This document shows positions 42,915-51,233 of a stretch of DNA of 64,000 bases, one piece after another. The position numbers and the translations under genes were made by a program. Within the stretch, counting starts at the first letter, position 1; each line of letters starts with the position of its first letter. Below the pieces are notes generated by a model. The model was given only the letters and a program-made list of their open reading frames with translations. It made no database searches and was not told where the DNA came from. The DNA lies in NCBI RefSeq assembly GCF_015477355.1, contig NZ_JADLRJ010000001.1, positions 620,001 to 684,000 on the forward strand, read 5' to 3'. The DNA is from Nocardia blacklockiae. GTDB taxonomy: Bacteria; Actinomycetota; Actinomycetes; Mycobacteriales; Mycobacteriaceae.

Positions 42915-43859
42915 TCACGGGGTCAGCACGAGACGGCCGCGCAATCCACCGGCCGCCAACCGCCGGTGCGCGTCGGCGGCCCGGTCCAGGGGCAGCGTGT
43001 CCGCGACTCGCAGGGTTAAGCCCGCGTCGGCGAGGTCGGCCAGGGCGGCGCCGTCGGCGCTGATCCATTGCTGGTGAACGGTGATGCCCCGCAAGGGAAT
43101 CGGCGGTGGGCTACCGGCGACGGTGACGTACGCGCCGCGGGTCCGGACGGCGGCCAGCGCGCGGACACCGAGCCCGGCGGTATCGATCGCGCCGTCCACT
43201 CCCTGTGGGACGAGCCGCCGCACCTCGTCGGCCACTTCGCCGGCGTCCCGGTCCACCACCCGTTCGGCGCCCGCCCGGCGCAGCCAGTCGTGGTCCGCGG
43301 CGGCGGCGAGCGCCACCACGCGCAGGCCGCGCCGCGCCGCGAGTTCGACCGCGAAACCGCCCACGGCACCCGCGGCGCCCGTGACCAGCACGGTGTCCCC
43401 GTCGTCCACACCGAGTAGGTCCAGCGACTGCACGGCGGTCAGGCCGTTCAACGGCAATGTCGCCGCGGCCACGGCGGGAATTCCCTCCGGAGCGGGCGCG
43501 ATCGCGTCGGCGTCGAGCACCACGTACTCCGCGTAGCAGCCGAGCGCGCGATCGAGCAGATCCCGCAGTCCGATGACCGGCTGCCCCACCTCGAACGTGG
43601 TGACATCTGTTCCCAGGCAAGCGATCTCGCCCGCGACGTCCCAGCCGATCCCGGTGACGTCGCGCGGGGCCATCAGTCCCGCGGCGGCCAGATCGCCGGA
43701 GCGAGTGACGAGATCGACGGGATTGACCGCCGCGGCCTCGACGCGAATCGACACCTGCCCGCGACCCGGTGCGGGGATCGGGACCTCCACGACCTCGAGC
43801 ACCTCCGGTCCGCCGTAACCGCGAGCGACCACGGCCCGCATCGTCTCCTGCTTTGCCAT
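42915..43859 (-). CDS. NADP-dependent quinone-oxidoreductase-like MDR enzyme
   Basis: A 314-residue medium-chain reductase of the zinc-free quinone oxidoreductase branch. Motifs: MRAVVARGYGGPEVLEV at the start, AAAVNPVDLVTR, AATLPLNGLTAVQSLD, then the nucleotide-binding AAGAVGGFAVELAARRG and the C-terminal HRRLAAGGLRGRLVL. It has no structural zinc cysteines. It probably reduces quinones or enones with NADPH. Met7 (43841) is an equally good start, with AGGAG just before it. A GAAGT-acgc-ACTTC palindrome lies upstream, shared with the divergent AraC gene. Confidence 0.9.
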   Translation of the reverse strand: MAKQETMRAVVARGYGGPEVLEVVEVPIPAPGRGQVSIRVEAAAVNPVDLVTRSGDLAAAGLMAPRDVTGIGWDVAGEIACLGTDVTTFEVGQPVIGLRDLLDRALGCYAEYVVLDADAIAPAPEGIPAVAAATLPLNGLTAVQSLDLLGVDDGDTVLVTGAAGAVGGFAVELAARRGLRVVALAAAADHDWLRRAGAERVVDRDAGEVADEVRRLVPQGVDGAIDTAGLGVRALAAVRTRGAYVTVAGSPPPIPLRGITVHQQWISADGAALADLADAGLTLRVADTLPLDRAADAHRRLAAGGLRGRLVLTP

Positions 43860-43892
43860 GCCCCGAATCTATGAAGCGCCGCTCTCCACCAG

Positions 43893-43906
43893 GAAGTACG
43901 CACTTC
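43893..43906. promoter_or_regulatory. candidate operator between the MDR and AraC genes
   Basis: GAAGT-acgc-ACTTC, a 5+5 inverted repeat 34 bp before the MDR start in a 93 bp divergent promoter region. The GTAC-type core resembles sites reported for HxlR proteins. The nearby HxlR regulator or the AraC regulator could bind here. Confidence 0.4.
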
Positions 43907-43952
43907 GAGGTGCCTAAGGCGCACGCGGGTTCGTCGGCCTAAGATTTTCGAG

Positions 43953-44663
43953 GTGGGGCTGGATTTCGAGACGCGCGGGTCGGATTCGCCGTGGGTCGAG
44001 TCGGTGTGGACCTGCCGCAGCGACGAGGTCTCGGAGATGACCTCGGTCGCCTCGGAGACCTGGGGGCTGGTGTTCTGGGAGCAGGCCGGGCACGCCCAGG
44101 CGGCGATCACCGGGCCGGAGACCCGGACCGGTACCGCGCCCGTTCCCGAGGGCGCCCGGTTCGTGGGAATCCAGTTCGCCGTGGGCACCTCGCTGCGCAC
44201 CACCGCGACGTCCGCGCTGCTCGACGGCGGCATCGTGCTGCCCGACGTGACCGGCCGGACCTTCTTCCTCGACGGGGTCCATCGGGAGACGCCGCGGCCG
44301 GACGACGCGGAGGCGCTGGTCGCCCGGCTCGTGCGCGACGGGGTAGTGGTCCGCGACCCGCTGGTCGCGGCGACGCTACAGGGGGCGGCGCCGGAGGTCG
44401 GCGAGCGCACGCTCGAGCGTCGGTTCCGGGCGGCGACCGGGCTCACGCAGGGCGGGGTCCGGCAGATCGGGCGGGCCCGGACCGCCGCGATCCTGTTGAC
44501 CTCCGGTGCGACGGCCGCCCAGGTCGTCGACAAACTCGGGTACTACGACGAACCCCATCTCGCCCGTGCGCTGCGCCGGTACGTCGGGCGGACCGCCCAG
44601 CAATTGCGGGCCGGGACCGGCGGCGCGATCGCACTCGATCCCGGTCAGCGCACCACCTCGTAG
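43953..44663 (+). CDS. AraC-family transcriptional regulator
   Basis: A 236-residue protein with GTG start behind a weak GAGG. The N-terminal 120 residues form a cupin-like sensor region with no clear ligand motif. The C-terminal part is an AraC double helix-turn-helix: ERTLERRFRAATGLTQGGVRQIGRARTAAILL and TAAQVVDKLGYYDEPHLARALRRYVGRTAQQL. It is divergent from the MDR enzyme and overlaps the last 19 bp of the convergent reductase gene. Its target is probably one of these two neighbours. Confidence 0.85.
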   Translation: MGLDFETRGSDSPWVESVWTCRSDEVSEMTSVASETWGLVFWEQAGHAQAAITGPETRTGTAPVPEGARFVGIQFAVGTSLRTTATSALLDGGIVLPDVTGRTFFLDGVHRETPRPDDAEALVARLVRDGVVVRDPLVAATLQGAAPEVGERTLERRFRAATGLTQGGVRQIGRARTAAILLTSGATAAQVVDKLGYYDEPHLARALRRYVGRTAQQLRAGTGGAIALDPGQRTTS

Positions 44664-45220
44664 ACGAGTTTGGTGACTCCGTTGGAATAGCTCGCCGAAT
44701 CCCGCAGCCGCAGGGACTGCTTGTCCCGGTCCGCTCGGGTGAACAAATTCTTTCCCGCGCCCAGCAGCACCGGGAAGACGAGCAGGTTGTACCGATCAAT
44801 CAGATCGGCCTCGCCCAGCCGCCGGGCCAGTTCCGCGCTGCCGTGAATGTAGATCGGCCCGCCGTCGGACTGCTTGAGCTTCTCGACCTCTTCGGTGCTG
44901 CGCAGAATCGTGATCTCGCCCCAGCCGTCGATCAGCGCGTCCTCGGTCAGTCCGGACGAGACGACGTATTTGGGCAGCTCCTTATACGCGGCGTGGTCTT
45001 CGGAGTCGCGCCAGGTCGGCGCGAACGCCTCGTAACTGCGGCGACCGAACATGAGCGCGGTGGTGTCGGCGAGTTCCTCCCCTTTGAGAGCGAATGCCTC
45101 GGGGACGAATTCGGTGTCCATCACCCACCCGCCGCTGCGGTGTCCCTCGACCTTTCCGCCCGGCGAGTCCACCACGCCGTCCAGGGACATGAAACCCGTG
45201 TAGACCAGTTCGCGTGCCAT
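44645..45220 (-). CDS. dihydrofolate reductase / RibD C-terminal-like protein
   Basis: A 191-residue protein of the YyaP/RibD_C group. Motifs: LVYTGFMSLDGVVDSPGG, TTALMFGRRSYEAFAPTW, PKYVVSSGL, then GGPIYIHGSAELARRLGEADLIDRYNLLVFPVLLGAGK. These NADPH-fold proteins are common single-gene reductases of unknown substrate in actinobacteria and are not the essential folate enzyme. AGGAGG stands 5 nt before the ATG. The gene lies divergent from the VOC gene and is convergent with the AraC gene, with overlapping ends. Confidence 0.9.
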   Translation of the reverse strand: MARELVYTGFMSLDGVVDSPGGKVEGHRSGGWVMDTEFVPEAFALKGEELADTTALMFGRRSYEAFAPTWRDSEDHAAYKELPKYVVSSGLTEDALIDGWGEITILRSTEEVEKLKQSDGGPIYIHGSAELARRLGEADLIDRYNLLVFPVLLGAGKNLFTRADRDKQSLRLRDSASYSNGVTKLVYEVVR

Positions 45221-45377
45221 CTTTTCCTCCTGAGTACCGGCCTCGAATCGGGCCTGCGGTCAGCATAGGAACAGCCGGCCCCACAGTCTTGGACGAAACC
45301 GACAAAGATTCACCGTCCACCGATATGACGCATCATCCCCTACCGAATATGTTGGTGGGCAAAGCAGGAGGCGCGCG

Positions 45378-46151
45378 ATGACCGACGAAATCTCGTATCC
45401 GATGGGTGCGCCCTGCTGGGTCGGCACGCTGCAGCCCGACCCGCACGCCGCGGTGGCGTTCTACGGCGGCCTGTTCGGCTGGGAGTTCGACGCGCCGACC
45501 GCCGACGGCCACCACGTCGCCCGGCTCGGCGGACGACGCGTGGCCGGTGTCGGCCCGGCCCCGGCCTGGCTCGATCGTGGTGCCTGGGTGACGTATGTGC
45601 GGGTGGCCGACCTCGACGAGACCACGGCGATCGTCGAGGCCTCCGGGGGACACTTGCTGCCGGACACCGGGACAGTCTGGCCCACAGCGCTTTTCACGGA
45701 TCCGAGCGGCGCGGCGATCGGGGTGTGCGAAGGTGTCGCGCCGACGTTCGCTGAGGCCGTGGACGTTCCGGGCGCGTGGCAGATGAGCGCACTGCACACC
45801 CCGGATCTCGCCGGTGGGGAAGTGTTCTACGCCAAGGTGTTCGGGTGGCGGCTCGAGGCGGGGCCCGGCACCGGCCGCACCCTGTGGCGGTTGCCCGGCA
45901 GCGTGCGCCGAGCGGCGGATCCGACGCTGCCCGACGATGTCGTCGCGGTCGCCACGGGTGCCGACCCCGCGGCGGGAGTGCCGCCGCACTGGGCCGTGAA
46001 CATGCGGGTCGCCGACACCCGCGCGCTGGCCGAGCGCGCCGTGGCACTGGGCGGGACGATCCTCATGCCCCCGACGGACGCGCCGGGTTTCCGCAACGCC
46101 GTGCTGGCCGACCCGGGCGGCGCCGTCCTCGCACTCAGCCAAATACTCTGA
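45378..46151 (+). CDS. VOC (glyoxalase/bleomycin-resistance fold) protein, two domains
   Basis: A 257-residue protein with two VOC domains. The first is residues 8-120 (PCWVGTLQPDPHAAVAFYGGLFGWEF, ending AIGVCEG). The second is residues 133-257 (WQMSALHTPDLAGGEVFYAKVFGWRLE, ending AVLALSQIL). Double-VOC members are often hydroxylase-like or binding proteins. The strict metal triad of glyoxalase I cannot be confirmed by eye. A good site (GCAGGAGG) precedes the ATG. No operon partner; the function is unknown. Confidence 0.85.
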   Translation: MTDEISYPMGAPCWVGTLQPDPHAAVAFYGGLFGWEFDAPTADGHHVARLGGRRVAGVGPAPAWLDRGAWVTYVRVADLDETTAIVEASGGHLLPDTGTVWPTALFTDPSGAAIGVCEGVAPTFAEAVDVPGAWQMSALHTPDLAGGEVFYAKVFGWRLEAGPGTGRTLWRLPGSVRRAADPTLPDDVVAVATGADPAAGVPPHWAVNMRVADTRALAERAVALGGTILMPPTDAPGFRNAVLADPGGAVLALSQIL

Positions 46152-46399
46152 GCGGCCCGTCGGCTGTTCGCTGCGGGTGGCAACCGGCCCGATCCCGGGA
46201 CTGCGCTGGCTGTCCTTTCACGAGAACCGCTGTGGTGCAATACGTTTCGGCACCAAATCAGGTAGCGGTCACCGAGTCGTGATCGCCGCTGTCTCGCCCC
46301 TGGATCAGGTGAGCGTACGGCCGGAGTGAATCCACTGGGGGAACGGGGGAGGGGAGTGGAGGGGAGTAACCCCCTCATGTTCAACATATAGCGCACAGG

Positions 46400-46418
46400 G
46401 GGGCTTGCGGCAAGGCCC
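46400..46418 (+). promoter_or_regulatory. rifamycin-associated element (RAE)
   Basis: The 19 bases GGGGCTTGCGGCAAGGCCC match the published rifamycin-associated element, an imperfect palindrome found upstream of rifamycin-inactivating and rifamycin-responsive genes in actinobacteria. It lies about 120 bp before the HelD-like gene in a 366 bp intergenic region that holds no other gene. Confidence 0.85.
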
Positions 46419-46517
46419 GGGTGGTGCCGCACAATTACCCGCCTACGCCGGGACCTGCGGAAACAGGTGTGCCAACCGCAGGGCCCGCGCACGAAATCAT
46501 GGATCGGAGCCGACGAT

Positions 46518-48662
46518 TTGACCCCTGTGACCGCCAGCGTGTTCGACCTGCCCGCCAATCTCGCCGCGAAGGCGGATCCGGCGCTGATCGCCGCCGACGA
46601 AGAACACTTCGCGGCCATCGCGGCGAGCCTCGACCGTTCCGTCGCCGACCTGTCCCGCCGCCTCGACGCCGCGCGCAAGGCGCCCGCCGGGGCCGGGCAG
46701 GAGGCCGTGGAGCGGGACGCGATGGTGCGGCGGCTGTCGGGTGAGCTGCGCGCGCTGCGCCGCTTCGGCCTGGACCTGTGCCTGGGCCGCATCGTCCGGG
46801 CGGACGACACCGAGCCGGTGTACATCGGGCGGCTCGGCCTGATGGGCGACGCGGGCCGCCAGCTGCTGGTCGACTGGCGCTCGCCGGCGGCCGAGCCGTT
46901 CTTCGCCGCGACCCACGCCGACCCGGCGGGCCTGGTCAGCCGCCGCCGCTACCGCTGGGCCCGCGGCCGGATCAGCGACTACTGGGACGAGGTCTTCACC
47001 GCGGACGGGTTGCGCAACCATGCCGCACTCGACGACCAGTCCGCGTTCATCGCCAGCCTCGGCGGCACTCGCTCGGCTCGGATGCGAGATGTGCTGGGCA
47101 CCATCCAGGCCGATCAGGACGCCATCATCCGCGCGGGCTCCGCCGGCGCCCTCGTCGTCGACGGCGGCCCGGGAACCGGCAAGACCGTCGTCGCACTGCA
47201 CCGCGCCGCCTACCTGATCTACTCCGACCCCCGCCTCCGGCACGGCGTGCTCTTCGTCGGCCCGCACGAGCCCTACCTGGCCTATGTCGCCGATGTGCTG
47301 CCCAGCCTCGGCGAGGACAGCGCGCAACTGTGCACGCTGCGCGACCTCGTCGCCGAGGGCGCGGACGCGCGGCCCGAAACGGACCCGGACGTCGCCCGCC
47401 TCAAGGCCGCCGCGGACATGGTGCGGGCCGTCGAGGCCGCCGTGCGGTTCTACGAGCAGCCGCCCACCGAGCCGATGACGGTCGCGACCGACTGGCTCGA
47501 CCTCGTCCTCACCCCCGACGACTGGGCCGAGGCGTTCGACGCGCCGGAACCCGGCACACCGCACAACGAAGCGCGCGAACAGATCTGGGAGCTGCTGCTG
47601 ACGATCCTGGTCGACAAGTGCGACGGCGCGGTCCCGGCCGCCCGGCTCCGGCAGGCGCTGCGGCGGCACGACGAACTGCGCACCGCGCTCGACGAATCCT
47701 GGACGCTGATCGAAGCGGCCGACCTCGTCGCGGACCTGTGGTCGGTGCCCGCCTACCTGCGCCTGTGCGCGCCCTGGCTCACGCCCGACGAGGTCGCCAA
47801 GCTGCAACGCCCCGACGCCCAGCGCTGGACGGTCGCCGATCTGCCGCTGCTCGACGCGGCGCGGCAGCGGCTCGGCGATCCGGACGCGGCCCGCCGGCAG
47901 CGCCGGCACGCCGCCGCCGTCGCCGCCGAACGCGAACGCATGTCCAGCGTGATCGACGACCTCATCGCCTCGCACGACTACGACGACGGCGAAGGTCTCA
48001 TGACCCAGCTGCGGCACGGCGACCTGCAGGAGCTGCTCGTCGACGAGGCCGCGCTACCGAGCGTTGCGCCGGACCTGCTGGCCGGTCCGTTCGCCCACAT
48101 CGTCGTCGACGAGGCCCAGGAACTCACCGACGCGGAATGGCGAATGCTGTTGCGGCGCTGCCCGTCCCGCAGCTTCACCATCGTCGGAGATCGCGCCCAG
48201 GCCCGGCACGGCTTCACCGAGTCGTGGCGGGAACGGCTCGCGCGGGTCGGCCTGGAGCGCAGCGAGATCGCCGAGTTGAGCATCAACTACCGGACGCCGG
48301 AAGAGGTCATGGCCGCAGCCGAACCGGTCATCCGCGCCGCGCTGCCCGACGCCAACGTGCCGACCTCCATCCGCCGCAGCGGCATTCCCGTCGTGCACGG
48401 GCGCACGTCGGAGCTGCGCTCGGTCCTCGATACCTGGCTCGCCGCGAATCCGGACGGAATCGCCTGTGTCATAGGCGATCCGGCGTTCCGGGCGACGCCG
48501 CGGGTCCGATCCCTGACCCCGCAGCTGGCGAAGGGACTCGAGTTCGATCTGGTCGTCCTCGTCGACCCGGACGCGTTCGGGTCGGGCATCGAAGGCGCGG
48601 TCGACCGCTACGTCGCCATGACCCGGGCGACCCGGCAACTGGTCGTCCTGACCAGCTCATGA
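46518..48662 (+). CDS. helR: HelD-family RNA polymerase-associated helicase, HelR type (rifamycin resistance)
   Basis: A protein of 714 residues. It has an N-terminal helical arm (AADEEHFAAIAASLDRSVADLSRRLD) that can reach into the RNA polymerase channel. Superfamily 1 helicase motifs follow: Walker A GGPGTGKTVVALHRA, Walker B HIVVDEAQELTDAEW, and the final motif VAMTRATRQLVVL. HelD proteins dismantle stalled RNA polymerase complexes. HelR forms, controlled by a rifamycin-associated element, displace rifamycin from the enzyme. An RAE stands upstream, so induction by rifamycins is expected. TTG 46518 is preferred (GGAG 8 nt before); GTG at 46467 or 46527 is possible. The stop overlaps the convergent DUF899 gene by 6 bp. 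Confidence 0.85.
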   Translation: MTPVTASVFDLPANLAAKADPALIAADEEHFAAIAASLDRSVADLSRRLDAARKAPAGAGQEAVERDAMVRRLSGELRALRRFGLDLCLGRIVRADDTEPVYIGRLGLMGDAGRQLLVDWRSPAAEPFFAATHADPAGLVSRRRYRWARGRISDYWDEVFTADGLRNHAALDDQSAFIASLGGTRSARMRDVLGTIQADQDAIIRAGSAGALVVDGGPGTGKTVVALHRAAYLIYSDPRLRHGVLFVGPHEPYLAYVADVLPSLGEDSAQLCTLRDLVAEGADARPETDPDVARLKAAADMVRAVEAAVRFYEQPPTEPMTVATDWLDLVLTPDDWAEAFDAPEPGTPHNEAREQIWELLLTILVDKCDGAVPAARLRQALRRHDELRTALDESWTLIEAADLVADLWSVPAYLRLCAPWLTPDEVAKLQRPDAQRWTVADLPLLDAARQRLGDPDAARRQRRHAAAVAAERERMSSVIDDLIASHDYDDGEGLMTQLRHGDLQELLVDEAALPSVAPDLLAGPFAHIVVDEAQELTDAEWRMLLRRCPSRSFTIVGDRAQARHGFTESWRERLARVGLERSEIAELSINYRTPEEVMAAAEPVIRAALPDANVPTSIRRSGIPVVHGRTSELRSVLDTWLAANPDGIACVIGDPAFRATPRVRSLTPQLAKGLEFDLVVLVDPDAFGSGIEGAVDRYVAMTRATRQLVVLTSS

Positions 48663-49442
48663 CTCCGGGTGCGCGCAGCAGTCGTGCGGCGCCGGGGTTT
48701 TCGGGCGGCCGGCTTCGCCCCGGTCGATGGCGGCGCTGACCTTGTCCTGCCAGTCCGGGGCGGTCGCGTCGACCGGGGCGGCGTATTCATCGTGCCAATT
48801 CCACCAGGTGTAAGCCGGTGTCTGGGGATAGCCCTCCGGTGAATCCTCCCAGTCCTCCTGGCGGCCGAGGGCCGTCAGGTCCAGGTAGCTCCAGGTGTTG
48901 CCGAAGTACTCGTCGCCGCGGCGGTTGACGAAATACGTGCGGTAAACCTTGTCGCCGTCGCGGAAGAAGACGTTGGTGCCGTGCCACTCGTCGACACCGA
49001 AGTCCTTGTCGAACGCGTCGGTCAGGGTGTACCAGGGGATCCGCGACCACCCCATCCGCTCCTTCACCCGGGCGATCGCGGATTGCGGTGCGCGCGAGAC
49101 GAAGACGAGGGTGGTGTCGCGCGCGTTGAGGTGCGCGAGCTCGCCGACGTGGTCGGCGATCATGGAACAGCCGCGACAGGCGTGCTCGGGCCAGCCCAGC
49201 ACGCCCGGCTCGAAGAAGGCGCGGTAGACGATCAGCTGCCGGCGGCCCTGGAACAGGCCGAGCAGGTTCGTGGGGCCCTCGGGCCCCTCGAACGCGTACT
49301 GCTCCTCGACCGCCAGCCACGGCATCCGGCGGCGTTCGGCCGCCAGCGCGTCGTGCGCCCGCATCACCTCCTTCTCCTTCGTCAGCAGCGCCAGACGCGC
49401 TGTCTCCCAGTCGTTCCGCGAAACGATCGGCGGTGTCTGCAT
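48657..49442 (-). CDS. DUF899 thioredoxin-like family protein
   Basis: A 261-residue DUF899 protein: ALLTKEKEVMRAHDALAAERRRMPW, LFQGRRQLIVYRAFFEPGV, then the Cys pair region ACRGCSMIADHVGELAHLNARDTTLVFVSRAP and WYTLTDAFDKDFGVDEWHGTNVFFRDGDKVYRTYF. The family has a thioredoxin fold and is often encoded beside SRPBCC and ArsR genes, as here. Function unknown, possibly redox. It is last in an SRPBCC-ArsR-DUF899 operon, 26 bp after the ArsR gene, with AGGAG 9 nt before the ATG. Confidence 0.9.
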   Translation of the reverse strand: MQTPPIVSRNDWETARLALLTKEKEVMRAHDALAAERRRMPWLAVEEQYAFEGPEGPTNLLGLFQGRRQLIVYRAFFEPGVLGWPEHACRGCSMIADHVGELAHLNARDTTLVFVSRAPQSAIARVKERMGWSRIPWYTLTDAFDKDFGVDEWHGTNVFFRDGDKVYRTYFVNRRGDEYFGNTWSYLDLTALGRQEDWEDSPEGYPQTPAYTWWNWHDEYAAPVDATAPDWQDKVSAAIDRGEAGRPKTPAPHDCCAHPES

Positions 49443-49468
49443 GGTGGTACTCCTGATTCGGATCGTGC

Positions 49469-49801
49469 TCAGCCTCGGTCGAGACTGTCCTTCAGCGCCG
49501 TGAGTGGGCCGTCCCAGTCCCGCGCCAGCGCGGCGAGAAATCGCTGCGCCACCCGCATCGGCGCGGAACGCAGCCGGTATCGCACCCGGCGGCGCTCACC
49601 GTGCTCGGCGGTCACCAGGCCGGCCTCGGACAGCAGGGCCAGGTGCTTGGCGATCGCCTGCCGGGAGATCGGCAGCCGGGCGGCCAGATCGGTCGCCGTG
49701 GCGGGCCCGCCGGTCGCCAGCTCCGCGAGGATCGCGCGCCGGCTCGGGTCCGCCAGCGCGACGAAGACCTGTTCGGCCACCGCCTCCTGATCAGGCCGCA
49801 T
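49469..49801 (-). CDS. ArsR-family winged-helix repressor
   Basis: A 110-residue repressor: EQVFVALADPSRRAILAELATGGPATATDLAARLPISRQAIAKHLALLSEAGLV, then a wing EHGERRRVRYRLR. It has no metal-binding cysteines, so it belongs to the metal-free SdpR-like group that pairs with SRPBCC genes. ATG 49801 overlaps the SRPBCC stop by 11 bp; a longer frame from 49822 is less likely. It probably binds the long palindrome upstream of the operon and represses its own transcription. Confidence 0.9.
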   Translation of the reverse strand: MRPDQEAVAEQVFVALADPSRRAILAELATGGPATATDLAARLPISRQAIAKHLALLSEAGLVTAEHGERRRVRYRLRSAPMRVAQRFLAALARDWDGPLTALKDSLDRG

Positions 49802-50225
49802 CGAGGTAGTCGGCCAGTTCACCGAGTTCGTTGCGCCAGCCGCGGGTGTTGCCCTCGAACGCCGTCTTGTACGCGTCCTCCGGCAACTGCGCGAAACCGG
49901 TCTCGACCACGGTCAGCCGGGTGCCGGTCGGCACCGGCTCCAGCGTGAACTCCACGTAGGTGCGGCGCGGGTCCTCCTCCGGCAACCCGAAGATGTGCCA
50001 GGTGAATCCGAAGACGTGCGGTTCCTCCACCCGCTCCACCCGCATGTCCGCGACGTGGCCGCCCTCGTCCCAGCGCATCCACGCCTTGCCGCCCGGCCGC
50101 AGTTCGATGCCGGCCTCGTCGCCGAACCACGTGCCCAGCCCCTCGGCCGTCGTCAGCGCCGCCCACACCTTCGCCGGCGGGTGCGCCAGCTCGATCGTCC
50201 GCTCGATGCGATCGGGAAATCCCAT
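49791..50225 (-). CDS. SRPBCC (AHSA1-like) domain protein
   Basis: A 144-residue START-like protein: IERTIELAHPPAKVWAALTTAEGLGTWFG, then GGKAWMRWDEGGHVADMRVERVEEPHVFGFTWH, TYVEFTLEPVPTGTRLTVVETGF and WRNELGELADYLDAA. The fold holds small hydrophobic ligands; the ligand is unknown. GGAGG stands 4 nt before the ATG. It is the first gene of the operon with ArsR and DUF899, behind a perfect 16+16 palindrome. Confidence 0.9.
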   Translation of the reverse strand: MGFPDRIERTIELAHPPAKVWAALTTAEGLGTWFGDEAGIELRPGGKAWMRWDEGGHVADMRVERVEEPHVFGFTWHIFGLPEEDPRRTYVEFTLEPVPTGTRLTVVETGFAQLPEDAYKTAFEGNTRGWRNELGELADYLDAA

Positions 50226-50241
50226 GACACCTCCATAAGTA

Positions 50242-50282
50242 GCAACTCAACGGTTGCGATACTATTGCAACCGTTGAGTTGC
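50242..50282. promoter_or_regulatory. operator of the SRPBCC-ArsR-DUF899 operon
   Basis: GCAACTCAACGGTTGC and its exact complement GCAACCGTTGAGTTGC form 16 bp arms around a 9 nt spacer (gatactatt). The site ends 17 bp before the SRPBCC ATG, where it would block transcription or translation. This type of CAACxGTTGAGTTGC symmetry is usual for ArsR proteins paired with SRPBCC genes. Confidence 0.8.
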
Positions 50283-50316
50283 GTCAATGGTCCCGATCGG
50301 CTGAGCCGTCGCCGGA

Positions 50317-50490
50317 TCAGGCCGGGTCGACGCGGAAGACGGCGATGCGATCCGCCGCGGCGGCGACGCCCTCCGGGGTCGGCGCGGTGGCCAAACCCGT
50401 GGTGACGAAACGCTTTCCGACGCTGGCGGGGCTGGTTTCGACCAATTCGCGCAGCAAGGGGACCGCGGTCGGGGCTGAACCCACCACCGA
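50317..50490 (-). pseudogene. possible gene remnant
   Basis: On the minus strand the frame ending at 50317 reads like protein for its last 55 residues (PTAVPLLRELVETSPASVGK, then RFVTTGLATAPTPEGVAAAADRIAVFRVDPA). Upstream it loses this character and has no start or ribosome site. It may be the 3' end of a decayed gene between the SRPBCC and TetR genes. I do not recognise the family; it could be chance. Confidence 0.25.
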
Positions 50491-50535
50491 CTGAGAATGT
50501 AATTTCCGATTAGCGTATTGATGATCTTCTCTAAC

Positions 50536-50550
50536 GGTAATCTCATTACC
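50536..50550. promoter_or_regulatory. operator of the TetR-P450 operon
   Basis: GGTAAT-ctc-ATTACC is a perfect 6+6 palindrome 43 bp before the TetR start, in a locally AT-rich stretch. It is the natural binding site for autoregulation by the TetR protein. Confidence 0.6.
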
Positions 50551-50593
50551 CTGCCGCGAGTGTGGCGGCCGGTGTGCGGAGAGGAAGGCCGGG

Positions 50594-51190
50594 ATGAGTG
50601 GACGGCGCGACTCGGTCATGGAAACGGCCCTGGGACACGGCGAACAACGCATCCGGGAGACCGTCGTGAAGCTGCTCGAGTCCGAGGGTTACGACGCGAT
50701 CCAGGTGCGTGAGGTCGCCCGGCAGGCGCGGGTCTCGCTGACCAAGATCTACAAGCTGTACGGCACCCGCGACGAGCTCATCCTCGCGGCGCTGGACTGG
50801 TGGATGGCCGAGAACTGCTACGCGGGCGTGCCGGAATTCGCCGCGCGCCCGGGCGAATCGCTGCACGCCGGGATGATGCGGGTGCTGCGCCCGGTCTTCG
50901 AGCCGTGGGAGCGCCACCCCGGCCTGCTCGCCGCGTACTTCCGCGCCCGCGCCTCGGCCGCCGGGCAGACCTTGGAGAACAACGGCATCGACGCCGTGTT
51001 CCCGGCGGCGATGGAGGTGCTGGCCGAGGTCGACATGGACTTCATCCACGACCTCTACGCGATCCTCGACAGCCTGGTGTACGGGCTGATGGGCCGGTGC
51101 GCGGCGGGCGAGATCGAGGTCACCGACCTCGTGCCCGCGATCGACCGGGCCCTGTACTGGATGACCGCCGGTTACGACGCCACCCGCTGA
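50594..51190 (+). CDS. TetR-family transcriptional regulator
   Basis: A 198-residue regulator: N-terminal helix-turn-helix IRETVVKLLESEGYDAIQVREVARQARVSLTKIYKLYGTRDELI, then a helical ligand domain with GLLAAYFRARASAAG. GGAAGG lies 7 nt before the ATG. The P450 gene follows 43 bp later in the same direction, so the pair is likely one operon controlled by the GGTAAT palindrome upstream. The ligand is unknown, perhaps the P450 substrate. Confidence 0.9.
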   Translation: MSGRRDSVMETALGHGEQRIRETVVKLLESEGYDAIQVREVARQARVSLTKIYKLYGTRDELILAALDWWMAENCYAGVPEFAARPGESLHAGMMRVLRPVFEPWERHPGLLAAYFRARASAAGQTLENNGIDAVFPAAMEVLAEVDMDFIHDLYAILDSLVYGLMGRCAAGEIEVTDLVPAIDRALYWMTAGYDATR

Positions 51191-51233
51191 ACAGCTCCGC
51201 CCCAACCCTTTTCACCCGGCCCACGGAGGCATC

